The notes: generated by a model from the sequence alone, not told the origin. A DNA stretch of 64,000 nt from Endomychus coccineus (GCA_958510875.1 OY294068.1:158694388-158758387); one strand, 5' to 3'. Shown: positions 45,201-57,114, numbered from the stretch's first letter. Translations and numbers: made by a program.

Positions 45201-45500
45201 ATGATCTTCTTTCTGAACCATCTTTCACTATCTTGAGATAGATCACTGGACTTCTATTAATATAGTCCGTCTCTGAAATAATAATTGTATTCGATGATGT
45301 TTGGTTCTTGAAAATCAAAGTAACTCCTCTTTTAGATCCGTCTTAATCTTCCTTCAGAACCACCTTTCACTATCTTGACATAGATCACTGAACTTCTATT
45401 GATATAGTCCGTGGCCGAAAATAATAATTGTATTCGATGATGTTTGTTTTTTGAAAAACGGAGTAACTTGCTTTCTAGATCTGTCATAATCTTCATCCAG
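42200..45500. repeat. 142-bp satellite, subfamily 1, with 851-bp higher-order unit
   Basis: Monomers of 141-142 bp (for example starts of TTTCACTATCTTGAGA at 42813, 42955, 43097 and 43238). Two types alternate: one with CTGGACTTCTATTAATATAG and one with CTGAAGTTCTATTGATATAG. Private variants recur 851 bp apart, that is six monomers: AGTTACTCC at 43051 and 43902, AAATTAACTC at 43191 and 44042, GATGATCTTTAG at 43308 and 44159. A recent segmental amplification therefore lies on an older dimeric array. The first copies (42.2-42.8 kb) are the most diverged. Minus-strand ORFs here are artefacts. Confidence 0.93.
42283..42307. repeat. 11-bp perfect hairpin at satellite edge
   Basis: AACGAGGTCTA, loop GTA, TAGACCTCGTT. 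It lies within the first, most diverged satellite copies. Confidence 0.7.
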
Positions 45501-47690
45501 AAACACCTTCTTCAATATCTTGAGAAACATAACTGGAGTTCTATTATCAAAATTAAATATCCCTAATAATAATAATATATCCAATGACATTCAGTTCTTG
45601 AAAGTCTTTATTTCTCCTTCCCTTTTAATTTTTCTCAATCTTCATTCAGAACAACCTTCTTTATTATCTTGAGATACATCACTGGAGTTCTATTATTATA
45701 GTTGAATATCCCAAATGATAATATATTCAATGACGTTTACTTCATGAAAGTCTATTTCTCTTTTTCTTTTAATTTTCATAATCTTCATTCAGAACCACCT
45801 CCTTTATTATCTTGAGATACATCACTGAAGTTCTATCATTATAATTGAATATCCCAAATAACAATATATTCAATGACGCTTAGTTCTTGAAAGTCTATTT
45901 CTCTTTTTCCTTTGGTTTTTCTTAATCTTCATTCAGAACCACCTTCTTTATTATCTTGAGATACATCACTGGAGTTCTATTATTATAATAAAGTATCCCA
46001 AATAATAATATATCCAATGAAGCTTAGTTCTTGAAAGTCTATTTCTCTTTTTCTTTGGGTTTTTCTTAATCTTCATTCAGAACCACCTTCTTTATTATCT
46101 TGAGATACATCACTGGAGTTCTATTATTATAATAAAGTATCCCAAATAATAATATATCCAATGACGCTTAGTTCTTGAAAGTCTATTTCTCTTTTTCTTT
46201 TGGTTTTTCTTAATCTTCATTCAGAATCACCTTCTTTGTTATCTTGGGATACATCACTGGAGTTCTATTATTATAATAAAGTATCCCAAATAATAATATA
46301 TCCAATGACGCTTAGTTCTTGAAAGTCTATTTCTCTTTTTCTTTTAGTTTTTCTTAATCTTCATTCAGAACCACCTTCTTTATTATCTTGAGATACATCA
46401 CTGGAGTTCTATTATTATAATAAAGTATCCCAAATAATAATATATCCAATGACGCTTAGTTCTTGAAAGTCTATTTCTCTTTTTCTTTTGGTTTTTCTTA
46501 ATCTTCATTCAGAACCACCTTCTTTATTATCTTGAGATACATCACTGGAGTTCTATTATTATAATAAAGTATCCCAAATAATAATATATCCAATGACGCT
46601 TAGTTCTTGAAAGTCTATTTCTCTTTTTCTTTGGGTTTTTCTTAATCTTCATTCAGAACCACCTTCTTTATTATCTTGAGATACATCACTGGAGTTCTAT
46701 TATTATAATAAAGTATCCCAAATAATAATATATCCAATGACGCTTAGTTCTTGAAAGTCTATTTCTCTTTTTCTTTTGGTTTTTCTTAATCTTCATTCAG
46801 AACCACCTTCTTTGTTATCTTGGGATACATCACTGGAGTTCTATTATTATAATAAAGTATCCCAAATAATAATATATCCAATGACGCTTAGTTCTTGAAA
46901 GTCTATTTCTCTTTTTCTTTTAGTTTTTCTTAATCTTCATTCAGAACCACCTTCTTTATTATCTTGAGATACATCACTGGAGTTCTATTATTATAATAAA
47001 GTATCCCAAATAATAATATATCCAATGACGCTTAGTTCTTGAAAGTCTATTTCTATTTTTCTTTTGGTTTTTCTTAATCTTCATTCAGAACCACCTTCTT
47101 TATTATCTTGAGATACATCACTGGAGTTCTATTATTATAATAAAGTATCCCAAATAATAATATATCCAATGACGCTTAGTTCTTGAAAGTCTATTTCTCT
47201 TTTTCTTTTGGTTTTTCTTAATCTTAATTCAGAACCACCTTCTTTGTTATCTTGGGATACATCACTGGAGTTCTATTACGTATTATAATAAAGTATCCCA
47301 AATAATAATATATCCAATGACGCTTAGTTCTTGAAAGTCTATTTCTCTTTTTCTTTTGGTTTTTCTCAATCTTCATTCAGAACCACCTTCTTTGTTATCT
47401 TGAGATACATCACTGGAGTTCTATTATTATAATAAAATATCCCAAATAATAATATATCCTATGACGTTCAGTTGTTCAAAGTCTGCATTTCTCCTTTCCT
47501 TTTACTTTTTAATTCGAAACAACCATCTTCATTATCTTGAGATACATCACTGGAGATCTATTATCATTGAATATCCCAAATAAAATATTGTATTCCTCTC
47601 TTCCTTTTAATTTTCATAATCTTCATCCAGAACCACCTTCTTCCATCATTCTCATATACATAAAGACAATCATAGAGGTGACCCCTTAAC
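45500..47690. repeat. 144-bp satellite, subfamily 2, with 576-bp higher-order unit
   Basis: Monomers of 144 bp sharing TCTTGAGATACATCACTGGA, GTTCTATTATTATAATAAAG and TTCATTCAGAACCACCTTC. The variant CTTTGTTATCTTGGGATAC appears at 46231, 46807 and 47239, and TTCTTTGGG at 46051 and 46627, so four-monomer (576 bp) duplication occurred. Clearly related to subfamily 1 (same TCTTGAGATA.ATCACTGGA.TTCTATTA core). The last two or three copies degrade toward 47690. Confidence 0.93.
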
Positions 47691-47968
47691 GAAAACGACG
47701 GTGTAACAAAACAGTTATTGAAAGGAATTATTATTAAATTATATTACATTATACTGTCCGGTCTTCAGGTTTTTCGATCATCTCCTCCTCTCCTCCAGTG
47801 TTTAAGCTTCCCTAATAATCTCCACTGCATTTGTTGTTCTTTGATTATAGAATCTATCGCGTAACAAGACTTCATAGAATTTGTCCTCGCTCCTATTCTC
47901 TTGTTTATTGGGATACTAAAGGATAGTTTAAAAAGTTACGTTTTTCCGGGAATCATAAATGGCTAAAA

Positions 47969-48874
47969 GCTAACCACATATAAGGACTATGTGACTATGT
48001 ATACCGACGCCTCAAAAACAGATCAGGGAGTTGGTTCAGCTGTAATAACACCAGATGAAATATTGAAATTCAGTCTACTCCAAGCTACATGTATATACAC
48101 AGCTGAACTCTTTGCAATATTACAAGCACTAATATTCCTAAAAAATCATCCCGCTGATAGATTTCTTATAGTAACAGACTCTTTGAGCACGGTCAAAGGA
48201 ACACAACAGTTATGTACAGACAATCCCATCGTATTACTGATGAAAAACGAACTCTATAGAAGGGTTAGGCAAAAAAGTAATACTGATGTGGGTTCCATCT
48301 CATATTGGAATTGCTGGAAATGAAAGAGCAGATGTCGCAGCCAAAGGAGCGATACACGATCATAGGTCAAAGAAAATCATCAAAACAACTGCATCGGATA
48401 CGAAAATATACATTAAGAGCAGGGTCATGGATGCATGGCAGAGAGAATGGCTACAGTCAAGTTCAAAACTAGCTGAAATAAAACGATTCGTAAGACCTTG
48501 GACAAACCCACCACAATCCAAGAAACACCAAGTTACCCTCTGCCGACTTCGCATAGGCCACACCAAATTTTCGCACGACTTCCTTCTATCACGTGAGGAC
48601 CAAACAATTTGCGATATATGTGACACAATAGTGACTATGAAACACGTTCTTCAAATTTGCCCCAAGTTCCAAAAAGCAAGAATAAAATATAGAATACCGC
48701 AAGAATTACACGAAACTCTTAATTGAAACCTGTAATGTTAAGAATCTCATGTCATTTCTGACGAATATCAATATGTTTCATTGGATCTGAATATTCTACT
48801 GATAATGTATTATAATGTAACTTTGCGCTAATAACACTAGTGGTTGATGCGTTTATCATTAAATAATAAAAAAA
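47969..48874 (+). mobile_element. 5'-truncated LINE with poly(A) and 12-bp target duplication
   Basis: AAATGGCTAAAA at 47957-47968 is repeated at 48875-48886, directly after an A-rich tail. These are the marks of target-primed reverse transcription. Only the RNase H and C-terminal part of ORF2 and the 3'UTR are present (906 bp). It lies just beyond the satellite edge. Confidence 0.88.
47991..48726 (+). pseudogene. LINE RNase H domain and C-terminus, one frameshift
   Basis: First frame (47991-48323): MTMYTDASKTDQGVGSAV with the first catalytic aspartate, IYTAELFAILQAL with the glutamate, FLIVTDSLSTV with the second aspartate. Second frame (48286-48726): MWVPSHIGIAGNERADVAAK completes RNase H. 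Then KHQVTLCRLRIGHTKFSHDF, a cysteine pair CDICDTIVTMKHVLQICP, and the stop at 48724. A single +1 shift near 48290 separates the two. All four acidic and histidine landmarks survive, so the copy is fairly young. Lineage: an RNase H-bearing, I/R1-like clade different from the 18.5 kb copy. Confidence 0.88.
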
Positions 48875-48886
48875 AAATGGCTAAAA

Positions 48887-49820
48887 ACAATTGATAGTTG
48901 AATATATTAACCTATTCTTCTATAGTTGAAAGACATTCTGACAATAATATATTGTGTGACAATTGTTTCAAAACAAGATTTTCGAATTACACAGTGAATT
49001 AAAAGTTGGAATTCATGTAATTTAATTCCCAGAAGCATAAAACAGAAAACAGAGTAGGAAATCCATATAAGGATTTGTCTCATATTGCATGACTCATATA
49101 TCCTTATTATGAAATCGTTTTATTTTCTAATTGATTGCTTATGAACTCCGGAATTTTTTTAATCACCATTCTCATTTTAAATTATTATTTAATTTACATG
49201 GATTGTTTGCAGTTTCAAAGGCGACTTATTCATAGGTTTGGGTTTCATTTTCATGTGTTTTAGTCAAATTCTATTCAATTTAAACGTATCTAGTAAACGC
49301 CGAAGCACTAGAAGTATCTATCATTAGTATTACTATTACGTTTTCTATTTTGTCAGTTGATTTTACTATTAGCCAAAAGTCAATACTTACATAGAACTCC
49401 TTATTGGGAAGTATTTCTGCTTACCTGAAAAAGAATAAACTGAATATTAAATATGATATTTCGATACAAAAATGTAATTCAGAATATAGAAAATAACAGA
49501 GCAAAACGCTTTTAACATGAAGTAGTATGTGAACCTAAATACAAAAATGGATAAAACACACATTTTTACCCCTATTTACTATGTCATCTGAAAAATAATA
49601 GTGTCCATTCAATGATGAACAACATAATGTTAACAATGTCGATGCATATTATCAAGCACGTATCGTTTCCGGCACGTAGCGTTTCGATTCCGAAAAATAT
49701 TCAATGGTTTTAATATGAACGAATTCACACTGTCGTAAACGGATCGTTTCGACACCTTACGTTTCTGTGCACTATTTTCTAAGACAATATTTTGTTGGAT
49801 GCCGGAACGTACGGAACCTG
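48887..49820. other. No gene seen
   Basis: AT-rich with short ORFs and no recognised repeats. Confidence 0.4.
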
Positions 49821-49824
49821 TCGG

Positions 49825-50210
49825 AACTTGTCTCTATGGATGATGTGCATTACTTTCAGTAGTTTTGCAGTCACCGTTCAATTTAATTCAAGAAGATAAT
49901 ATAATTCGAAAACAATATAGTTAATTAATCAAACATAACTAATAATAAGAAGATATAATATATGGAAGAATAGCTTTTTGCATAAGCATCGCAGCGATGC
50001 TTTTGTCTCTACGGATGATGTGCATTACTTTCAGTAGCTTTTCAATCACCGTTCACTTTATAGGTAATCAAATCTGAAAATATTTAATTTAAGAAGATAA
50101 TTCGGACAATAGGTTGTGTTTATTCTAAAAAGCATAACTAATAATAAAAAGATATAATATATGGAAAAATAGCCTTCGCATAAGCATCGCAGCGATGCTT
50201 TTGCATTGGT
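49825..50210. repeat. Tandem duplication, about 190-bp unit, each with a 9-bp hairpin
   Basis: GATGATGTGCATTACTTTCA recurs at 49839 and 50018. ATAACTAATAATAA and GATATAATATATGGAA recur, and AAGCATCGC A GCGATGCTT closes each unit at 49984-50002 and 50182-50200. The hairpins are identical although surrounding bases differ. Confidence 0.8.
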
Positions 50211-50499
50211 TATTCTACCATACAATTTCAATTTAAATTTATTCGTTTATAAAAACACAGTACAAAGACACACAGTATTTCATCAGTAACAATCAAATAA
50301 TCAAGAATTGAATTCATGTTAATTATTAAGCACAAAGTAGGTAATTATCATGAAACATTTATACAATTAAATATAAATATCACAATACGAATTAGAAAAA
50401 ATTCAATTTGGAATGCATAAATATTAGTACACGAATTATGAAATATTCAATTCACTATTTAACTGGAAATCAGGTACTGAGGTACTACTTAACGGAATA

Positions 50500-52450
50500 G
50501 AATGCATGTCTTAGTAAATATGTGTATAGTAAATTTTTATATATTTTCAATGGATGATTGCTATATATATTCACAAAATAATCATAGTAGATCATGCCTT
50601 GATGAATATGACAATTCTGTCCAACCAATGAACGAGAATGGTATCATTCATATAGGTTCCATATCTGTGAAATATATTGTTCCTAATGTGAGTGCGTTCC
50701 TGGTTTTTAATATTCAGCACCAGTTGATAAATGAAGATACATGGAATCAAAAATTGAAGTTTTATAAAAATTGGTTTGCAATGACAATTCGATTTAGCAT
50801 TCAACATACATCGGACAATATTCTTCTGAGCAATGAATACCCTACCCATGTGGGAAGAATTAGCCCAGAATAGAAGACCGTAATCAGGAACGGAATAGAT
50901 GAGACCGTAATATAACATATTCAACGGTTTCGAGGAAACCGTGTTCCTTAGCATTCTTATCATATAACATTTGCTACTCAGTTTGCTCACGATGCTCATT
51001 GTGCTTCTCATGTCAATTTATTGTTTATAATCATTCCAAGGAATTTAATATCAGATATCTCCTCAATTGTTGTATGATTTATCCTGATAAGTGGACTGAA
51101 ATTATAGTTTATGTTCTTGTGCTCAAATTGCATGAAGAAAATTATCTTTTCATTAACTGTGAATCCAGTGTTCATACACCAGCGATAGAAACTATTAGCA
51201 CAGCTATTTGCTTTCGCTATGTAGCTGTTTAATTTTTCTTCGGCAGTAATTTGGTTTCTATCGTCGGCATATAGTATAGTTCTGTTCACATCACCACATG
51301 ACTGCTCTAAATCAGACATAAAAACTATAAACAATATTGGGCCCAATAATTATCCTTGTGGCACACCTATATCTATCTCCGATGGATAAGATTCATAAGA
51401 GTCATATACTATAATTTGTTGCCTATCTATCAAGTAGGATTCAATGCAAGCATTGGGAACACTTCTTATTCCATAGAAGTACAGTTTATTTAGTAATAAC
51501 TTATGATTAACTGAATCAAAAGTTCGGGTAAAGCTCTCAAAAATGTCTGCAAACTGTGACTACAGAGAGATATTTCTATATTTGATAATATCTGTAACGG
51601 ATCCCTTGTTTTTGAAAACTGGTAGCGACTTTGATATTTTCAGTTTAGTGGGATACTTTCCATTACAGAATGAATTATTGATTACGTGAGCTAAAGGAGT
51701 ACAGATAATATCACTTACCACCCTTGAAGCGGTTCGATGTATATGATTGATTCCTGCTGCTGTTTTTTTAGTGTTCTTTCAATAATGTCATTCAAATCTT
51801 CTGGCAGAATTGGATGTGAAAAGAATGTTTTGTTAATAAGAGGGGCAATATCACGAATAATGAAATCAGGCTCAGGTACTTTAATATTCGTGAAGAAACG
51901 TTAGAATTAATTGCATATTTGTTGTTTATCACTTATTGTCGAGATATTTATGTTTAATTTGATTGAAGAATTATTAATATTGTCATTTCTCACTTTACTA
52001 ATTATATTCCAAGTTTCTTTACTAATATTAGGAGCTCTATTCACTCTATTATCATCACATTGCCGTTTTGCAAGCAGGATCTCATGTTTATATAATAATT
52101 TTAGTCTCTTATGCCTATCCTTGACTTCTATATTATTCGTGATTTTCAATAAAAGATGCAGTTCCTAAATATTATTATTAAAACACGGTTTTGTATTATG
52201 TTCCCGTTCCACCTTTTTGAAAGTGAATGATTCATCGACGGTTTTTGATTGAAGTGTATCAGCTCATTCTTCCTGTAATAGTAAATTATTCGGAAAGGTA
52301 TTCAAATTAGATTCGCTATAATCACGTTTGTAGTGAATAATATTGGGGATGGATGCTTGATTTGATACTGAAAATTTACATATCTAAAATTTATGGTCTG
52401 AAATAGGTGTATCTTCGACTAAAGTTGAAATGGCGGTAAAATTGGAGTGA
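50500..52450 (-). pseudogene. APE-type LINE ORF2, decayed
   Basis: Right-to-left: STLVEDTPISDHK (52430-52390), the SDH motif ending an AP-like endonuclease; the linker KKVEREHNTKPCFNNN, then KRLKLLYKHEILLAKRQC and ISKETWNIISKVRNDN (52149-51907); a palm region with stops (51900-51350); then an open stretch (51346-51008) with GPILFIVFMSDLEQS, RTILYADD (the catalytic YxDD, about 51270) and FTVNEKI, KFLGMIINNKLT. The thumb and C-terminus follow (51011-50592) with CYMIRMLRNTVSSKPLNMLY and DYGLLFWANSS. Family: Jockey/RTE-like LINE; clade not fixed. Several stops make it inactive, but the C-terminal third is nearly intact. Confidence 0.85.
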
Positions 52451-52876
52451 ATAACAGCAAGATGATGTACTTGTAACGATACTGATGATATATGATCGCT
52501 ATACAGAAATAGTATGTGTGTGTGCCTATACTTCTATATTTTCCTGTAAAAATAATAAGAACAGTAATAACAATACATATTATTTCTTTCATTTTACTTT
52601 TCACGAGAAAGGAAAAACATCACTTTACTGAAGCAAACTGGAGCGCTTTCTGCATTATAATGTGACCGCACAGTCCGGCTGCTGGACTCAAAACGCTGCT
52701 TGTCCGAAACGATAAGTGCATGGTAATATGCAATGACCCTATGTAGAATAATTTGTTGGTCGCTATTTGCTGAACATATTTTGAATACAGGTCACACCAT
52801 CTCAACAAGAAAGTTTTTCACTGTCGAAACACAGTACGGACAAAAATATAGGTAAGTTAAAAGGGTTGTAAACGTA

Positions 52877-53868
52877 CCGGGATATCAAAAATTATCTTGG
52901 TCAAGGGTGGTTGTGGAATCTACAACGTGTGTCTTACTTCACGTTTGGAATAATTATGCCACTGTCACACTGACATCATCAATAACCTACAAATTTCATA
53001 CCTATTTATTTCAGTTGTAAAACAATAATGAACTACAAATTAAAAATTATCTTGGTCACGGGTGGTTGTTGAACGTAGAACGAAATGTTAACTTTGAACC
53101 TTTTACAAGGTCGCAATAGCCACAAACGAGGTCGAAAACTGTTTTAAATTGATTAATTTTCAATAAATCGAATGACGTTCACGTGAGGAGCGCGTAGCTC
53201 GCGAGTTAGAAAAGTGCAAATCTTCGGAACATAGAACGTCTTAACGAGGACTTTTCGCATGCGGTTTTCGCTCCATGTCGTTAGTTTATGAACGGGGCCA
53301 AATAAATAGCATAGTTTCGGGCCCCAAAATGTCGATTGAATAGGAAAATTTAATTAAAATAGACCCAGGTACTCTCAGGTCTCAGTTACGCGCGTCTAAC
53401 GAGCGACGTACCAAAGGGAATTTTCTAGCTACCGAAAGATACCCAAAAGCTGTTGAAAGCTAACGTCCTATAGCCGAAAAGACTTTATTAGAACTGGTGC
53501 CGGCCGCTCTGGGCATAAAACGGCCCCGAATTTTACAAGGACGAGGTAAAAAGTATAAACTCTAACTGACGCGTAGCGAGCTCCTCGAGGCATATGTCAA
53601 AATGATTACGTTCGTAGCTAATTACATAGGACGTCTGGCGTTCATGCAATTGTGTTTTTATACAATTCGAACCTTCTAATTTCGATTGGCCACGTGAAAA
53701 TCCCAGAGTATAAAGCGCTAGAGACTTCTGAGTGTTATGACATTTGTATAAAATTGCGAAATTTCTCACTTTTAGAAACTTCAAATTAATTAATTTGATA
53801 ACGTAAAGTAAAACACACGTTCTAGATTCCACAACCACCCTTGACCAAGATAATTTTTGATATCCCGG
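52877..53868. mobile_element. 992-bp non-autonomous element with 46-bp perfect TIRs and TA duplication
   Basis: Left end CCGGGATATCAAAAATTATC continues TTGGTCAAGGGTGG, TTGTGGAATCTA. The right end is the exact inverse for 46 bp, and similarity extends to about 66 bp. TA precedes (52875-52876) and follows (53869-53870) the element. The related site at 3.85 kb has a single uninterrupted TATA there, so the boundaries are certain. An internal direct copy of TIR bases 11-51 lies at 53042-53082. The interior is more GC-rich than the host DNA and lacks a credible transposase. Superfamily unknown. Confidence 0.9.
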
Positions 53869-53960
53869 TATAACAGAAAAGGCAATTTATCAAATTCAGA
53901 TTCATCTGTGTTGACCCCAATCAGTATTTCCACGGGTAAAATTTTTTTTCTAATTAAGCT

Positions 53961-54002
53961 TACTCTGAAGATGGCTACTTGGTAGCTGAAAGGTCTTTAG
54001 TA
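53961..54002 (+). ncRNA. Hammerhead ribozyme motif, PLE family 2 copy C
   Basis: TACT, core CTGAAGA (position 7 is variable in hammerheads), extra T, stem II GGCTAC / GTAGCT with one G-T pair, GAAA, stem III AGG T CTT, T as the cleavage-site base, AGTA. Changes from copy A keep pairing (wobble) in stems II and III. It is the best-preserved family 2 copy besides A. Confidence 0.6.
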
Positions 54003-54199
54003 TAGTTTTGATAAAGAATACACTTGTAATAGATTTTCACAACCTTCGTTTTTATTGAACAAAAATGTTTCACCACACGATGGCTTTATCAAACAATGGT
54101 TTTACAAACTATGGTTTATTCCAAAAATAATAAAAATAAGATTGAAAAGGACGGGATGAGTGAGGTACGTGTACAGTAGGATAAGAGTTACTTACAAAT

Positions 54200-54720
54200 A
54201 AATTTAATAATGGAGAATCGATATAGTCTCTCTGATCATTCAAAAAGATCCCTGTATTTTCAAACCTATTCATTTCAATTTGAGTTATTTAATACTTTAC
54301 ATTCAACTGACTTAAGTAGAATCTCAAAATCATCTTAGAAATGATGACAAGTTTCTTTAATATGGTTTACAACTTTTGAATCCACTTTGTTCGAATTAAA
54401 ATGTTCTTTAATTTTATTTTGAAGGATCTTCCTGTCTGGCCTATATAGAATTTATCACAATCTACACACTCTACCTTGTATGCTCTTGATTCTTGATCTG
54501 TTTCATTTTCATCCTTGTTATTTTTAATATATTTGCCTACCGTATTATTTGTTCTAGGGAATTTATTACAAGTGTTTTTTTTACTAAAACTATAGATATG
54601 AATTTTCAACAAGTGAGCTACCATCCAAAGATTTTTAGTACCTTGATAGTATTTGTGGTGGATAAGTGTGATCATTTCGTACTTTTTAGTGTTATAGTGT
54701 ATCCAAATTGAGTTGTGAGC
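54200..54720 (-). pseudogene. PLE family 2 GIY-YIG endonuclease
   Basis: Open from 54675 to 54367. An N-terminal part, KIHIYSFSKKNTCNKFPRTN, leads to VGKYIKN, a linker, then YKVECVDCDKFYIGQTGRSF, the GIY-YIG core with the conserved GQT. After the stop another frame gives EHFNSNKVDSKVVNHIKET and a C-terminal helix region to about 54210. The first codons (inverse of GTGGATAAGTGTGATCATTT, 54659-54678) match the tail of the family 2 terminal repeat at 4030, so gene and repeat belong together. The reverse transcriptase is absent. Confidence 0.82.
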
Positions 54721-54724
54721 CCTC

Positions 54725-55500
54725 TCAGTGAAGTCGTTATTTGTTAGCTACTGAACGAGTGTGACAATATATAAACCTATTGCACAGTAACAAACTGAGC
54801 TTCGAAACGTTCCAAAACCAATTAAGTTGAAAAATAAATAATGAGGGTATTAATGATGAAAAAAGCACTGGAACAATGGAAATCCTTTCATTATAATCAT
54901 ATATTGATTGATTTGAGGTTTTATACACTTTACATGCAGTTATCCTGCATATTCTTGTTTTGCATTCTGTGTATGAAAAAATGTGAAGAATATCGTCATT
55001 TTATGACACTTTTGGGAATTTACAAGATTGTGAACTGCAGATTATTCTCACTGTTATCGATTGAATGAATGTAATGTTTGCAGAAAGACGATATCTTTGA
55101 ATAAGGATCATATTTCGTTGAATATCTGATGCATTCTGAACAACCCGTTTTATTTTTAAATCATAAATTACTCTCACTTCATGTTCAAGAGTAGCAGGAA
55201 AACATTGTACCCTTAATCTTCAATTCGAATTTCGTTCAGATTCTTTCAAAGACTGGAACATTCTTAAATAATGAAATAAAATAATTAGTACCAGTGGAGG
55301 ATAGGCAAGGAAAAAACCAAAAATCAAGGAATACAAAAATGAGTATTATTCGGTAGATTCAAATATTGCATTGTGAGATAGGTATCAAGTATAAGAGTGA
55401 ATATCAATCCCAAATTTAAAGGAGAATATTCTTTGTCTATTCAAAGTTGAAGTCTCACTTCACTGACACGAATATAATCTGCAGGATTCACGAAGGATTA
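54725..55500. other. No gene seen
   Basis: AT-rich with short ORFs and no motif. Confidence 0.4.
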
Positions 55501-55509
55501 AGATGAAGC

Positions 55510-56300
55510 CAGTGAGTGCTTATGCTTCCGCTACGCTACGCCGCCGCCGTCTTTGGCATAAGACGATAAAGAGCGCGTGCCCCAGACTCTTCAGTTGCGT
55601 CGTCTAGGCATATTCCTAACCGACCGAAGAGCGGGCGCCGCAGTCTGTCTAGTTGCCTGAGCTCGTTTCTGCTATGTAGAAACCATTCAGTTGATAAACC
55701 AGTGGTAGAAACCAACAACATGCCGTATGAACCAATTTGAGGATATTTCTTCTTCACTAAATTTGCTAATGTTCCAAATTGAATTGCACGCTTGTTAAAA
55801 CTGCTCAGCAATCCAAACCGTGACACGATTATTCTGTTGATGTGAACGCCCCATGCATTAGTCTACCTGCGCTCTGCCTTGGAAGTGGATAGTCCTTAGT
55901 GAACTGCAATCCATGAGAATGAATCGTCAGAATCAGCATCAAAAGAGAAATCGGCTTTGGCTCACAAAGCTGACAAAGTCCAGACATCTAGCAAACCTAC
56001 TTCTCTCAACGGCCGCCCTTAAATTGTAGAGGGCACTCCGATACGTGTACTAGTCGCCGAGCTGCACTATTTCTCTATACTATCGACCTGATAGTTAACG
56101 CACCGCACAGTGCGTTAAACAAGGCAGATAGAGATCTGCTCAAAAACTCGAAAACGGCTGGAGGTACGGCATCGAAGTCACAAACCAGCTACTTTCGAGG
56201 ATCGTATATATATTCTGTGATATTTTTGAGTAAATCGAACTCACAGTTTGACCACTATGTAGAAACCAACAACGTGCCATATGAAAATGAATTAGGAAAA
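55510..56300. other. GC-rich island flanked by a 27-bp near-repeat
   Basis: Clearly higher GC than its surroundings, with a 96-codon minus ORF (55826-55536) that I cannot assign. GTAGAAACCAACAACATGCC (55705) recurs as GTAGAAACCAACAACGTGCC (56259), each followed by ATATGAA or GTATGAA. A 9-bp hairpin (TTAACGCAC, loop CGCACA) lies at 56095-56118. It may be a retroelement fragment of unknown type. Confidence 0.4.
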
Positions 56301-57114
56301 ATGTCGTTACCTACCGCTCATTCCGTCTTAATGACGCTATTATTATCTTAATTTATTTTTCTGTTTACGGTGCTGCGGAAGAATTACATGGAAGTTGAAT
56401 TTGAAATACTTGAATGACTAGTGTAGTCAGGTGAAAGGTGAAATTGGCGTCAAGCTTCTAAGATGTGGGGGATTGGGTCACGGAAAGTGAATTGCTGAAA
56501 AAACTACCTCCATGGTCTAGATTTCTTTTCTCGGAAAGTACTGAATCGAAATGGTTGAATACAAGAGAGGTAATGACATGAGAAATACGTTCCGCTTTTA
56601 GAAAAACTTTAAGAAGCTAGGACCATATCACTAAAATCATAAGTTGGTAATATTTAGGTTACTAGCGGAACCACGGCCATCCTTTCTGTTAGTTTTTTCA
56701 GTTCAGTATTTCTGTATTTTCTCCAGGAAGGAATAGAATTAGTGAAAAAGTCCATCACTTTGACAGAACCCTGAATAACACAGAAAGTCGAGATTCTAAA
56801 TATGTAATCATTTATCTTGTATTATGCGTGAGAAGAAAACCAGATTTATACAATTTGTGTAGAATTTACGTCAATCTGAGTCATCAAATGCTTCAGAGTT
56901 TATGTAAATTTTACATAAATAAGTTTGTAAACCTTACTAAGTTGACGTAAAGTGTTCTTGAACGTTGTGGAATCTTACACTGAAACTGCGTCCATTTTTC
57001 CTAATTTTCTTCCATTAATTCTTCAATGCATGCAATTTATTGATCTCACATGTTGCGCGATCAAGAATGGAAACAAGTATTCAAATTTCATCAGGTAGGT
57101 TTAATTTGTCTTTT
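56301..57114. other. No gene seen
   Basis: Nothing recognisable in either strand. Confidence 0.4.

Larger units (their letters stand above)
52783..54040 (+). mobile_element. PLE family 2 terminal repeat, copy C, split by a TIR element
   Basis: 52783-52876 and 53869-54040 match 3768-4060 in order. The gap is the 992-bp element below. Carries an intact-looking hammerhead at 53961. PLE GIY-YIG coding sequence in inverse orientation lies 300 bp downstream. Confidence 0.75.

Noticed and set aside
43073..45590. Minus-strand ORFs of 62-64 codons in the 42-45.5 kb array
   Set aside because: They are the same satellite monomer read in one frame; the array explains them fully.
42200..47690. CRISPR-like array
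   Set aside because: Repeats are contiguous 142-144 bp monomers without unique spacers, and the DNA is eukaryotic.
53533..53838. 101-codon minus ORF inside the TIR element as a transposase
   Set aside because: No DDE or helix-turn-helix pattern, and it runs into the TIR itself; the element looks non-autonomous.
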